Source of the DNA: CALAED01 sp036555725
Lineage (GTDB): Bacteria > Actinomycetota > Actinomycetes > Streptosporangiales > Streptosporangiaceae
Reading direction: 5' to 3'
NCBI GenBank assembly: GCA_036555725.1
Contig: DATBKU010000037.1
Span: 15,830 to 79,829 of the forward strand
DNA length: 64,000 nucleotides
In this document: in pieces, positions 17,262 to 25,931 of the stretch
How positions within the stretch are numbered: position 1 is the first letter of the stretch
How the letters are laid out: every line of letters starts with the position of its first letter
Notes under the pieces: generated by a model
What the model was told of the DNA's origin: nothing
Database searches by the model: none
Seen by the model: the letters and a program-made list of their open reading frames with translations, nothing else
Position numbers and translations under genes: made by a program

Positions 17262-17903
17262 TTACACGGTGGGAGAGTTGCTCTCGATCAGCGCCGGGTG
17301 CCGCGGGTCGTCGATCCGGACGGCCACGTCGGCGACCCGCGTCGGCGCGACCTCGGTTTCGTAGCGCTCGTACGCGGGCAGCGTCCACTGCTCCTCCGGC
17401 GCGGTACGGCGGGCGAGTGCGGGCGGCGCCATCGCCAGGTGGACGACGTAATCGAGCGGCAGCCCCCGGCCGAGCAGCAGCGTCCCGTCGAGCAGCAGCA
17501 CGCCGCGCTCCGGCAGGCGCACGTAGTCGGCGCGGGCGGATCGGTCGATGGCGCTGTCCCACAGCGCGGGCAGCACCCGGCCCGAGCCGCCGGGCTCCAA
17601 TGGCGCCAGTACCTCCCGGTTCAGACCGCCCGTGTCGAGCCACTCCGTGTAGTAGACGTCAGGGTCGTCGCGTCCGAACTCCAGCCGCAGCGACGCCGGA
17701 CGCAGGAAGTCGGCCGCCGAGACCCGCAGCACGGCGCGGCCGCGCAGCCGCAGCGGGTCGTGCAGCGCGTCCGCGAGGGCCTCTGGCCGCGCGGCGGGCG
17801 CGCCGTCGACCGCCACCCGCGCCCACGACGACGGCCGTACGGCCGTGATCCGTTCGGCGAGCTCCTCGATCAGCGACGCTGGGGAGATCGGCCGGGCCCG
17901 CAC
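17262..17903 (-). CDS. Uridine kinase-like protein with degenerate P-loop
   Basis: A 213-residue protein resembling actinomycete uridine-kinase-like NTPases. VSAADFLRPASLRLEFGRDD and DVYYTEWLDTGGLNREVLAP match the substrate-binding lid region, and RGVLLLDGTLLLGRGLPL resembles the second strand. The place of the P-loop reads VAVDGAPAARPEALA, without G-x4-GK[ST], so phosphate transfer is doubtful. GTG 17903 is preferred because the frame further upstream runs through a tandem repeat and lacks coding character. It ends 201 bp after the M36 protease start; the relation is unclear. It may bind nucleosides without catalysis. Confidence 0.65.
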   Translation of the reverse strand: MRARPISPASLIEELAERITAVRPSSWARVAVDGAPAARPEALADALHDPLRLRGRAVLRVSAADFLRPASLRLEFGRDDPDVYYTEWLDTGGLNREVLAPLEPGGSGRVLPALWDSAIDRSARADYVRLPERGVLLLDGTLLLGRGLPLDYVVHLAMAPPALARRTAPEEQWTLPAYERYETEVAPTRVADVAVRIDDPRHPALIESNSPTV

Positions 17904-17951
17904 CGCTCCATCCTCGCAGCCGTCCCGGCCGGCGGTCGCGTCGGGCGGCGA

Positions 17952-18021
17952 CCGAGAGCGTCGGGAGCGGCCGAGAGCGTCGGGAGCGGCCGAGAGCGTC
18001 GGGAGCGGCCGAGAGCGTCGG
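17952..18021. repeat. 19-bp tandem repeat, about 3.7 copies
   Basis: The unit CGAGAGCGTCGGGAGCGGC is repeated perfectly at 17952, 17971 and 17990, with a partial copy from 18009. It sits just upstream of the kinase-like gene and downstream of the DUF2277 gene. It is a probable replication-slippage locus, or could be a set of spaced binding sites. Confidence 0.85.
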
Positions 18022-18068
18022 GCGCCGGCGGAAGTCGCGTCGGGCGCCCGCACCGGGGCTCCGTGCGG

Positions 18069-18350
18069 TCAGCCGGCGGATCGGGTGCCGTAGCGTTCGG
18101 CGGCGCGGGCGCGCGCCTTGGCCGCCTCGACCTCACGGTCGCGCGGCGGCGCGTGGGTGACCAGGCTGTCGAGCAGGGTACGAGTGGCGGCGGCGACCGC
18201 GGCGACGGCGTCGTTGAAGGCCTCGGTGTTGGCCGCCGAGGGCTTGCTGGAGCCGCTGATCTTGCGGACGTACTGCAGAGCCGACGCCTGGATCTCCTCG
18301 TCGCTGGCCGGCGGGTCGAAGTTATGGAGTACGCGGATGTTCCTGCACAT
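18069..18350 (-). CDS. DUF2277 family protein
   Basis: A 93-residue protein beginning MCRNIRVLHNFDPPAS, the invariant start of the DUF2277 family. It continues ASALQYVRKISGSSKPS and ends in a charged helix rich in Arg and Ala. Family members are small cytosolic proteins of unknown function found throughout actinobacteria. It lies 21 bp downstream of the VOC-methyltransferase gene on the same strand and may be co-transcribed with it. Confidence 0.88.
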   Translation of the reverse strand: MCRNIRVLHNFDPPASDEEIQASALQYVRKISGSSKPSAANTEAFNDAVAAVAAATRTLLDSLVTHAPPRDREVEAAKARARAAERYGTRSAG

Positions 18351-18371
18351 ACCTCCAGCATGGCAGGCCGG

Positions 18372-19724
18372 TCACGTAGTCCGGCACTCCACGACATACC
18401 GGCCCGCGGCCTGACGGCCGGCCGCGACCACCTCGAGCCCGGCCCGCCGGGCGAGCTCCCGGAACTCGGTGATGCTGGAGGTCGTGCCGCCGACCAGCAC
18501 CATCTCGATGGACAGGGCGGGCGGCGTCTCGTCCGGCGCCACCCCGCCCATGATCACGATCCGGCCGCCGGGGCGGGCGGCCTCGGCGCAGCGACGCAGG
18601 ATGGCGAGCGTCTCCTCCTCGGGCCAGTCGTTCAGCACGCTCTTCAGCAGGTACACGTCGGCCCCGGCAGGGAGCGGGTCGAAGAAGCTCTGCCCGCGGC
18701 GGGTGACGCGGTCGCCCACTTCGGCGGCCTCGAAGGTCTCGGTGGCGCGCGCGACCGTGGCGGGCAGGTCGACCAGCGTGCCGCGCAGGCCGGGCCGGGC
18801 GCGCAGGATCTCGGCGAGCAGCGCCCCCGTGCCGCCGCCGACGTCGACGACGGTCTGCACGCCCGCCCAGCCGTCGCCGAGCTCGATGTCGGGGTTCGGG
18901 GTGCCGTGGCCGGCCGGCCCCATCAGCGCGTCGAACTCGGCCCCGATCTCGGGATTGGCCGCCAGGTCCTCCCACCACGGCCGCCCGAACAGCTCGTGGT
19001 AGCCCGGCTTCCCCGTCCGTACATAGGTGAGCAGGGTGCTCCACGCGTGCGCCATCCGGCCGCCGATGCCGTCCAGGTCGAGGAACGGGTCCCGCAGCCC
19101 GTCCGCGGCGGCGAGGTTCAGCCCGAACCGGCCGGGCCCGGTCTGGGTGAACACACCCTTGTTGACCAGGTGGACCAGCACGTTGTGCAGGGCCGTCCGG
19201 TCGGCCCCGACCACCGCGGCGAGGCCGTCGATGTCGGTGACGCCCGCGGCGATGTGGTCGGCGATCCGCAGCGTCGCCGCGACGTGCACGCACCAGGGGG
19301 TTTGCAGGTCGGTCAGCCGATACAGGTCGATGTCCGGGGCGCTGCGCTGGTGGAGCAGCCACGCGTGCCCGAACGGGTCGGCGACACGTCCGCTCCGCCC
19401 GTAATCGGCGTCGGCGACGGGGAAGACGACGGTGCCACCGGCGGCCACCATGCGCGCGGCCACCGCGTCGACGTCCTCGACTTCGAGCATCAGCAATGCC
19501 CCGGACCCGCCCGCGGCGGCCGGAGCGCGGTCGGCGGCGTCCTCGTCTTTCAGCGTGAACCGGGCCTCGCCGACCGCGAGCTCGCAGTGCACGATCTTCC
19601 CGTCCGGGGCGGCGTAGCGGTCGATGACCTCGGCGCCGAACGCCATGGCGTAGTAGTCGATCGCCTTGACCGCGTCGGCGACGACGAGCCGGGGGCGCAG
19701 CGTGGGTGAGTTCGTCATGCTCAC
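18372..19724 (-). CDS. Fusion of VOC domain and O-methyltransferase-like domain
   Basis: A 450-residue two-domain protein. Residues 1-125 form a VOC module (LRPRLVVADAVKAIDYYAMA to RVADPFGHAWLLHQ). After a short linker comes a dimerisation winged helix (CVHVAATLRIADHIAAG, then GADRTALHNVLVHLVNKGVF). A class I methyltransferase domain follows, with SAM motif VVDVGGGTGALLAEIL. In plant-type O-methyltransferases the catalytic base lies in HDW; here it reads VLNDWPEEE, so the base is Asn and methyl transfer is questionable. The start overlaps the AraC regulator stop by 4 bp (ATGA), so the two form one operon. The substrate is unknown. Confidence 0.85.
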   Translation of the reverse strand: MSMTNSPTLRPRLVVADAVKAIDYYAMAFGAEVIDRYAAPDGKIVHCELAVGEARFTLKDEDAADRAPAAAGGSGALLMLEVEDVDAVAARMVAAGGTVVFPVADADYGRSGRVADPFGHAWLLHQRSAPDIDLYRLTDLQTPWCVHVAATLRIADHIAAGVTDIDGLAAVVGADRTALHNVLVHLVNKGVFTQTGPGRFGLNLAAADGLRDPFLDLDGIGGRMAHAWSTLLTYVRTGKPGYHELFGRPWWEDLAANPEIGAEFDALMGPAGHGTPNPDIELGDGWAGVQTVVDVGGGTGALLAEILRARPGLRGTLVDLPATVARATETFEAAEVGDRVTRRGQSFFDPLPAGADVYLLKSVLNDWPEEETLAILRRCAEAARPGGRIVIMGGVAPDETPPALSIEMVLVGGTTSSITEFRELARRAGLEVVAAGRQAAGRYVVECRTT

Positions 19725-20575
19725 ACGCTAAGCGCGGGGCTTGCCTCCGGGATTGGAGAAAAAGGCACGTGGTTGCGCTCGCCGCCGACGGTGGCGGCGT
19801 ACACCGCGGGCGTGATCCCGGTCAGCGCGCGGAAGTCGTTGATCAGGTGGGCCTGGTCGAAGAAGCCGTGCCGTACGGCCACCTCCGCCCAGTCCGCCGG
19901 CCGGCTGCCGCGGACGTCCGGCCGGCTGCCGTGGACGTCGGCGAGGAGCCGCTGCAGCCGTCGTACGCGCGCGTACCGCTTGGGCGTCAGCCCTACCTGC
20001 TCGCGGAAGGCGCGGACGAACTGCCGGGAGCTCACGCCGAGCACCCCGGTAACCGCCGCCACCGCGTGGCCCCGCTCCAGCGCCGCGACCGCATACGCCA
20101 CGGCGGGATCGAGGGCCGACGGCCCGGTGAGCTGTTCGAGCAGCGCGGCCTCGATCACGTCGGCGGGGTGCGCCGCCTCGAGCAGCCGTTCGCGCAGCAC
20201 CGCGCCGGACCGGCCCCACAGGTCGGCGAGTTCGACCAGCCGGTCGCGGCAGTCGGAGGCCGGTCCGCGCAGGAACGCCGCCGCGCCGCCCGGGGTGAAC
20301 GAGACGTCGACGACGCACCGCTGCTCGGCCGTGTCGATGACAACCGGCGTCGACCGCGGCCCGGCGACCACGGCGCCGCGGACCCGGTGCACGACGCGCG
20401 GATCCCCGGCGTCGTACGTCCGGAACTCGTCCTCGGCGAGGTTGACCATGAGGCTCACGCCGCCGCCGGGCAGCACGCGTTCGCGCCGGGACGGCAGCTG
20501 CGCCCCGTCGTAGTAGCCGATGGACTGGACGAACGGCGCCAGCACCGGCGATCGCGGACGGATGACCACGGACAT
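19721..20575 (-). CDS. AraC-family transcriptional regulator
   Basis: A 284-residue regulator. The N-terminal sensing domain resembles DUF6597-type members (LPGGGVSLMVNLAEDEFR). The C-terminal double helix-turn-helix contains VTGVLGVSSRQFVRAFREQV, GLTPKRYARVRRLQRLL and the second helix VAVRHGFFDQAHLINDFRAL. A short internal duplication, DVHGSRPDVRGSRPADW, lies between the two helix-turn-helices. It is coupled by ATGA to the VOC-methyltransferase fusion, which it probably regulates together with itself. Only 46 bp separate it from the divergent helicase. Confidence 0.88.
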   Translation of the reverse strand: MSVVIRPRSPVLAPFVQSIGYYDGAQLPSRRERVLPGGGVSLMVNLAEDEFRTYDAGDPRVVHRVRGAVVAGPRSTPVVIDTAEQRCVVDVSFTPGGAAAFLRGPASDCRDRLVELADLWGRSGAVLRERLLEAAHPADVIEAALLEQLTGPSALDPAVAYAVAALERGHAVAAVTGVLGVSSRQFVRAFREQVGLTPKRYARVRRLQRLLADVHGSRPDVRGSRPADWAEVAVRHGFFDQAHLINDFRALTGITPAVYAATVGGERNHVPFSPIPEASPALSV

Positions 20576-20621
20576 CGCGACCCGAGCCTACGGGACCGCC
20601 GGGCCCCAGCAGAATGGCCCC

Positions 20622-21719
20622 ATGAACCCCCTTGGGCAGACCGGCCGGCCGGGAAAGCTCCGCTCCTACCAAGGGAAGTCGCTGACACAGCTGGCGGACG
20701 GGTGGGAGCAGGGCCGGCGCCGGGCCTGGGTGGTGCTGCCGCCCGGGGCCGGCAAGACACTCGTCGGCCTGGAGGCGGCGCGCCGGCTCGGCCGCCGGAC
20801 GGTCGTCTTCGTGCCCAACACCGCGATCCAGAACCAGTGGATCGCGCATTGGGAGCAGTTCGTCCCGGCGACGGCCACGACGGGGGCCGACCGCTCGCTC
20901 ACCGCCGACGTCACCGTGTTGACCTACCAGTCCCTGGCGGTGTTCGACCCGGACGAGGAGGCCGACGAGGAGGGCCGCGCGTCCCGGCTGATCAGCCGGC
21001 TACACGACAACGGGCGCGAGCTGATCGCCGCGCTGCGGGCCGCCGGGGCGCTGACCATCGTCCTGGACGAGTGCCATCACCTGCTCGACGTGTGGGGCCG
21101 GTTGCTGGTCGAGGTGCTCGACCGGCTGCCGGACGCGCTGGTGCTCGGCCTGACGGGCACCCCGCCCGAGTCGCTGAGCCCGGCCGAGGCGGCGCTCGTC
21201 GACACGCTGTTCGGCGCGCCGCTGCTGGGCGCGTCCATCCCGGCGCTGGTACGGCAGGGGCACCTCGCGCCGTTCGCCGAACTCGCCTGGCTCACCACGC
21301 CGACGGCGGTCGAAGCGTCCTCCATCGCCGGTGAGGCCGAGCGGTTCGCCGAGCTGACGACCGACCTCACCGATCCGTCCTTCGGCTTCCTGTCTTGGCT
21401 GGACGCACGGTTCGTGCGCCGCGAGATGGCGGCCGACAGCGAAGGCCTGTCATGGGGGCGGCTGGAGAAGGACTCCCCCGAACTGGCCGCCGCCGCACTC
21501 CGGATGCATCACGCGGGCCTACTCGGCCTGCCGCCGGGCGCCCGGCTGCGTGAGGAGCACCGGCACGCCCCGACCGACGAGGACTGGGTCGAGCTGCTCG
21601 ACGACTTCATCAAGTACGGGCTGCCCCCGGAGAAGGAGGACGCGATCCGGCAGGCGCACCCGGCGGTCGGCGAGGACCCGCTCGCCGCCACAACCGTCCT
21701 CCGCGTCGCCTGGGACTGA
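20622..21719 (+). pseudogene. DEAD/DEAH-box helicase truncated after first RecA domain
   Basis: From ATG 20622 the 365-residue frame holds the N-terminal RecA lobe of a superfamily 2 helicase. It has the Q-like region LRSYQGKSLTQLADGW, Walker A VVLPPGAGKTLVG, motif Ia region VVFVPNTAIQNQW, DEAH-type box VLDECHH and motif III LTGTPP. The second lobe, with motifs IV-VI and the arginine finger, is absent. The frame ends about 15 residues after AIRQAHPAVG with unrelated sequence, and the next gene starts 22 bp later. Related actinomycete helicases are much longer. I infer a 3' deletion; a truncated product would bind ATP but not translocate. Confidence 0.75.
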
Positions 21720-21740
21720 ACCGGCGCGGCTCGGCCAGTA

Positions 21741-22742
21741 TCAGAAGAGGCTGGGCCAGCCGCCGCTCCAGCCGACGTGGTTCATGCCGAGCCGGCTGTC
21801 GGTCGGCGTGTAGTAGTGGTAGATCATCAGCCAGCCGTCGGTATCGGGGATGAGCGCCTCGTGGCCGGGGCCGGCGATGGCGCCGTGCGTGGCCAGCACC
21901 TCGGTGCCGCCGCCGTTCATCAGCGGCACACCGCTGCGGTCGGCGTACGGGCCGGTGATCGACGTGGACCGGCCGACCATCACGCGGTAGGTGCTGCTCG
22001 TCCCCCGGCAGCAGAAGTCGAAGGACACGAACAGGTAATAGAGGCTGCCGCGCTGAACGATGAACGGCGCCTCGACGGCCCCCTGCACGCTGGCCGGGCG
22101 CTGGGCGAGGCTGTAGAGCGTCCGGTCGGCGCCGGACTGCTTGCCGGTGGCGGGATCGATCCGGATCATCTTGATGCCGGTCCAGAACGAGCCGAACGTC
22201 AGCCACCAGCGTCCGGCGGAGTCCACCACCAGGTTGGGGTCGATGGCGTTGTAGTCGTTGGCGCTGCTGGTCTGCGTCACGATGCCGAGGTTGGTCCACG
22301 AGCCGGACAGGCCGGTCGGGCTGGTCGCCAGGAAGATCGCCGAGTTCTGCGACCCGAACGACGAGGCCGCGTAGTACAGGTAGTACCTGCCGTTCCGGTA
22401 GGAGATGTCCGGCGCCCACAGCACGCGGCTGCCGCCGGTGAACGGGTCGGTCCACGACGCGCCGTTCGGCCACACCACGCCGGCGGACCGCCAGTTCACC
22501 CGGTCGGCCGAGGTGCGCAGCTCGAGGTTGGTGCCGGTGGAGGCGATGATGTACGTCCCGCCCGGCGTCTTGACGATCGATGGATCGTGCACTCGCGTAT
22601 CGCCGGACACGACGATCGGGTTCGGATAGGCCGCCGCGACCGCCGCCAGGTGGTTGGCGGGCGCCGCGATATTCAGCACCAGCAGCGGAATGAGAAGGGC
22701 GAGCCATCGGCGGGGTCGGCGCGATCCCGTAATACGCCGCAT
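21741..22742 (-). CDS. GH43 arabinan endo-1,5-alpha-L-arabinosidase
   Basis: A 333-residue secreted five-bladed beta-propeller hydrolase. A signal peptide or membrane anchor (WLALLIPLLVLNIAAPA) precedes the catalytic domain. The GH43 triad is visible: the base Asp in VHDPSIVKT, the pKa-modulating Asp in NAIDPNLVVD and the acid Glu in GAVEAPFIVQ. It cleaves internal alpha-1,5-arabinan links outside the cell. An upstream palindrome at 22780 resembles one upstream of the GH43 remnant near 34.1 kb, so this gene probably belongs to the same arabinan regulon as the GH127 block. Confidence 0.92.
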   Translation of the reverse strand: MRRITGSRRPRRWLALLIPLLVLNIAAPANHLAAVAAAYPNPIVVSGDTRVHDPSIVKTPGGTYIIASTGTNLELRTSADRVNWRSAGVVWPNGASWTDPFTGGSRVLWAPDISYRNGRYYLYYAASSFGSQNSAIFLATSPTGLSGSWTNLGIVTQTSSANDYNAIDPNLVVDSAGRWWLTFGSFWTGIKMIRIDPATGKQSGADRTLYSLAQRPASVQGAVEAPFIVQRGSLYYLFVSFDFCCRGTSSTYRVMVGRSTSITGPYADRSGVPLMNGGGTEVLATHGAIAGPGHEALIPDTDGWLMIYHYYTPTDSRLGMNHVGWSGGWPSLF

Positions 22743-22779
22743 CGTTCGTCTCCTGCCATCGAGCAGCGCATCGCCCTAC

Positions 22780-22795
22780 GTTCGGCATACCGAAC
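22780..22795. promoter_or_regulatory. 16-bp palindrome GTTCG-N6-CGAAC upstream of GH43
   Basis: GTTCGGCATACCGAAC has perfect 6-bp arms around CATA and lies 38 bp upstream of the GH43 start on the minus strand. It has the size and symmetry of a LacI- or GntR-type sugar operator. A second copy of the form GTTCG-N6-CGAAC is at 34153-34168 near the arabinan block. The binding protein is unknown. Confidence 0.5.
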
Positions 22796-22895
22796 AACGT
22801 TTGGAGAAAGCGTTTGCCCGACCGTAGGTCCTGACTACCGGTCTGTCAACGGCTACGGCGCCGAGTTGCCGTCCTCAGCGGGACGGCTGACAAAG

Positions 22896-23834
22896 TTACC
22901 CAGCCTGCGCCGACCGTCCAGCTCGCCGTACCGACCTGCTGGACCCGGACGCGATGTGGGCGAGCAGGGCGAGCAGCCCGGCCGCCATCAGGGCGGGACC
23001 GTACGCGGCGAAGGTCCAGGGGTCGAAGGTGAAGACGCCCCATACGACGGTCAGCAGCCCGGCGAGCGTGAGCGCGGTGCCACCCCGGCGCCAGGCGGTG
23101 GACCGGCGCCGCGCGATCGCGACCGCGAGCGCCGTCAGCAGGATCGCCGCGGCGACGTCGAAGACGCCGTACGACACGAGCCGGGGCACCACGTCGCCGG
23201 TCCGGGCGGGGACCAGTACGCCGAACGCCCACAGCAGGTGCAGGGCGATCCCCAGGCCGAGGGCGGTGATCGAGGCCGGCCTGGCCCAGGTGGCACGGCG
23301 CATCCACGCGACCGGCTCCCGGCGGCCGGCCGCACCGTGCCGACGGGCGTACCGCGAGGTCAAGATCAGCAGCACGCCCATGATCCCGAACCAGGGCTCG
23401 AAGTAGAGCAGGTTCGACCAGTCGTACGCGTGCATCTGCCGCGACGTGAAGTCCGCGCTCTCGGGGTAGGCGATGACGGACGCCAGCCGCAGCGCGCTCA
23501 CCGTGCAGAACGCGAGGGCGTGCAGGATGCCGAACACCGCGCCGACCCAGGCGGCGCCGTGCCGGACCGCCCGCGGCAGCACCTCGCCCCACGGCCGCAC
23601 CAGCGAGAGGCCTACCAGCCCGGCGCCGAGGATGACCAGGCAGGCGCCCCAGTTCGCGGCCCGGAAGTTCGGCCCGCCGGTGGTGATGCCGATCGCCGGG
23701 GTCAGCCCGCCGAGCGCCCAGTAGACGTGGATCGGAATGTACGACAGGGCCCAGGCGAAGCCGATGTAGCCGGCCCAGGGCCGGGGTGCCGGGCGGACCG
23801 CCTCTCGAGGCGGGGAGACCGATGCGGTGACCAC
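22896..23834 (-). CDS. Polytopic membrane protein of unknown function (DUF3995-like)
   Basis: A 312-residue integral membrane protein with about eight hydrophobic helices. The first is GYIGFAWALSYIPIHVYWAL, and paired segments appear again in the second half (ITALGLGIALHLLWAFGVL), so it may be an internal duplication. The pattern resembles DUF3995-type proteins. There are no catalytic motifs, only charged loops and an Arg-rich C-terminus. It ends 154 bp upstream of the GH43 start and lies downstream of a two-component system on the same strand, which may control it. Confidence 0.75.
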   Translation of the reverse strand: MVTASVSPPREAVRPAPRPWAGYIGFAWALSYIPIHVYWALGGLTPAIGITTGGPNFRAANWGACLVILGAGLVGLSLVRPWGEVLPRAVRHGAAWVGAVFGILHALAFCTVSALRLASVIAYPESADFTSRQMHAYDWSNLLYFEPWFGIMGVLLILTSRYARRHGAAGRREPVAWMRRATWARPASITALGLGIALHLLWAFGVLVPARTGDVVPRLVSYGVFDVAAAILLTALAVAIARRRSTAWRRGGTALTLAGLLTVVWGVFTFDPWTFAAYGPALMAAGLLALLAHIASGSSRSVRRAGRSAQAG

Positions 23835-23937
23835 GGTTGGTGCTCCTTAACGTGGGGTGTGACATCCAGCCTCGTTCCGGGACGGCGTCCCGGGCATCGG
23901 AGCGCGGTGTCGACCGCGTCCACCCGTGGTCTGATCT

Positions 23938-24591
23938 CTACTTCGGCCGGACGAGACCGTGGTCGTAGGCGAAGATCACCGCGTGCACACGGTCGCGCAG
24001 CCCCAGCTTGGCGAGAATGCGCCCGACGTGCGTCTTCACGGTCGCCTCGGCCATGAACAGCCGCTTGGCGATCTCGGGGTTGGCGTACCCCTCCGCGATC
24101 TCGGCCAGCACCTCGCGCTCCCGCTGGGTGAGTGCGGCCAGGGCCGTGTCGTCGGCGGGACGCGGCTGCGCCTCGACCAGCCGGTCCAGCAGGCGGCGGG
24201 TGGTCGACGGCGCGATCACCGCGTCGCCCGCCTGCACGGTACGGATGGCGTCCAGCACATCTTCGGCCTTGGCGTCCTTCAGCAGGAAGCCGCTGGCACC
24301 GGTCCGGAGCGCCGCGTACACGTACTCGTCGAGGTCGAAGGTGGTCAGCACGATGACCTTGGGCGGATCGTCGCGGGCGACCAGCCGCCGTGTGGCCTCG
24401 ATCCCGTCCATGTGCGGCATCCGTATGTCCATCAGGACCACGTCGACGCCGATCCCGGCCAGCGCGGTCAGCGCCGCGGCGCCGTCGCCCGCCTGCGCCA
24501 CGACCCGCATGTCGTCGACCGCGTCGACCACCATCGCCAGGCCGGTACGGATCAGCTCCTGGTCGTCGACCAGGGCCACCCGGATCGTCAT
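23938..24591 (-). CDS. NarL/FixJ-family response regulator
   Basis: A 217-residue regulator. The receiver domain has acidic residues VALVDDQEL, the phospho-acceptor D55 in VVLMDIRMPHMDG and the switch Thr and Lys in VLTTFDLDEY and FLLKDAKAEDVL. The C-terminal LuxR helix-turn-helix reads LTQREREVLAEIAEGYANPE followed by AEATVKTHVGRILAKLGL. ATG 24591 overlaps the kinase stop by ATGA, so the pair is translationally coupled. Phosphorylated NarL-type regulators dimerise and bind DNA. The likely target is nearby, for example the membrane protein downstream. Confidence 0.93.
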   Translation of the reverse strand: MTIRVALVDDQELIRTGLAMVVDAVDDMRVVAQAGDGAAALTALAGIGVDVVLMDIRMPHMDGIEATRRLVARDDPPKVIVLTTFDLDEYVYAALRTGASGFLLKDAKAEDVLDAIRTVQAGDAVIAPSTTRRLLDRLVEAQPRPADDTALAALTQREREVLAEIAEGYANPEIAKRLFMAEATVKTHVGRILAKLGLRDRVHAVIFAYDHGLVRPK

Positions 24592-25889
24592 GACCGCCCT
24601 CCCGTCCGGCCTTCCGTACGGCCGCCGCGGCGGCGCGGGAGGGCCGCCCGCACCCGGAAGCCGGACTCGTCCCGGCCCGCCGTGAAGGTACCGCCGACCG
24701 CGCCTGCCCGGTCGCGCAGCCCGCGCAGGCCCGACCCGGTGCCGGGCACCGCGGCCGCGCCGGGCCCGGCCGCACCGCCGTCGTCGGCGACGGTCACGGC
24801 CAGCTCGTCGGCCGACCACGCCAGCCGTACGTGGACGCGGGCGCGCGGCCCGACATGCTTGATCGTATTGGTCAGCGCCTCCTGGACGACCCGGTACGCG
24901 GCGAGCTCGGTGGCCCCGCCCAGCTCGTACGGGACGCCGTCCTGGTCGAAGTCCACCTTGAGGCCCGCGTCGCGCACCCGGTCCAGCAGCTCGGGCAGAT
25001 CGGCCAGCCCGGGCTGCGGCGCCGTGCCCCCGTCGTCCTGCTCGTCGTCCCGCTCGCGCAGCACGCCGAGCAGGCCGCGCATGTCGGCCAACGCGTCGCG
25101 CCCGGTCTCGGCGATCGTCCGCAGCGCCCGTGTCGCCTGATCGGGCGCTCGCTCGGCGGCGAACGCGCCGCCCTCCGCCTGCCGGACGATCACCGCGAGG
25201 GAGTGCGCCACGACGTCGTGCATGTCGCGGGCGATGCGCGCCCGCTCCTCGAGGACCGCCCGGCGGGTGGCCTCGGACCGCGCGGCCGCGTCGCGTCGCC
25301 GCCGGACCATACGGAACCGGCCGAGGCTCCACGTCGCCACGGCGGTGGTCACCAGGGCCGCCGCCACGTAGACCCCGACCCACCAGTCACCCGGGTAGAC
25401 GTTCCGAACCCCGTCCGTCACGCGGAAGGTCACCAGCACCGCCCCGGCCACGGCGACCAGCAGCGCGACCGCGCTCTGCCGCCGCGGCACCCGAGCGGCG
25501 ACGGCGGCCAGCACCACGAGAAACACCAGGCTCGACGGCAGGAACACCATCGGCACCGCGACGGACCCGCCGGTCGCGGCGTCGGTGGTCCGCCCGTTCG
25601 GCACGAGCACGACGGTCAGCATGGCGACGGCCGCGACGGCGTACGCGGTCATGGGCGCGCGGCGCCGGAGCGCGACGGCGGCGTGCAGCGCGCCGAACGC
25701 GACCCACAGCACGGCCGGCCACGGCGCCGCCACCGCGATGCTGCCCGCCGCGCTGACCGACAGCCCGCCCAGCACCGCGGCCAAGATCAGCGCGAACAAG
25801 ATGTCGGTGACCCAGGGGTGGGCCTTCGAACGGCGGTCGACGGCGTCCAGCCAGCCGCCCTCCGGCCAGGCCGGCGCGCGTCTGCTCAC
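24588..25889 (-). CDS. Two-component sensor histidine kinase (HisKA_3 type)
   Basis: A 433-residue membrane kinase. The N-terminal half has about six transmembrane helices (for example DILFALILAAVLGGLSV and FLVVLAAVAARV) with no large extracellular domain. The dimerisation helix contains the phospho-acceptor His in RARIARDMHDVVAHSLAV (H224). The ATPase domain has VVQEALTNTIKH (N box), VADDGG and GTGSGLRGLRDRA. GTG 25889 is chosen because upstream sequence reads antisense to the SnoaL gene. It phosphorylates the coupled NarL-type regulator. The signal is probably membrane- or envelope-derived, as in other intramembrane-sensing kinases. Confidence 0.92.
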   Translation of the reverse strand: MSRRAPAWPEGGWLDAVDRRSKAHPWVTDILFALILAAVLGGLSVSAAGSIAVAAPWPAVLWVAFGALHAAVALRRRAPMTAYAVAAVAMLTVVLVPNGRTTDAATGGSVAVPMVFLPSSLVFLVVLAAVAARVPRRQSAVALLVAVAGAVLVTFRVTDGVRNVYPGDWWVGVYVAAALVTTAVATWSLGRFRMVRRRRDAAARSEATRRAVLEERARIARDMHDVVAHSLAVIVRQAEGGAFAAERAPDQATRALRTIAETGRDALADMRGLLGVLRERDDEQDDGGTAPQPGLADLPELLDRVRDAGLKVDFDQDGVPYELGGATELAAYRVVQEALTNTIKHVGPRARVHVRLAWSADELAVTVADDGGAAGPGAAAVPGTGSGLRGLRDRAGAVGGTFTAGRDESGFRVRAALPRRRGGRTEGRTGGRS

Positions 25890-25931
25890 GCCCCGATGGT
25901 AGGCGGCCACCCGAAGCCCTAAGTTGGGCGC

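Noticed and set aside
17061..19709. Very long open frame on the plus strand across the kinase-like, DUF2277 and VOC-methyltransferase genes
   Set aside because: It is antisense to genes with recognised domains. Its product is His/Arg/Gly-rich low complexity, typical of mirror frames in GC-rich DNA.
21741..23834. GH43 gene and the DUF3995-like membrane protein as a sugar-uptake operon
   Set aside because: The membrane protein has no transporter motif, is 154 bp away and lies beyond the GH43 operator, so I treat the genes as separate.
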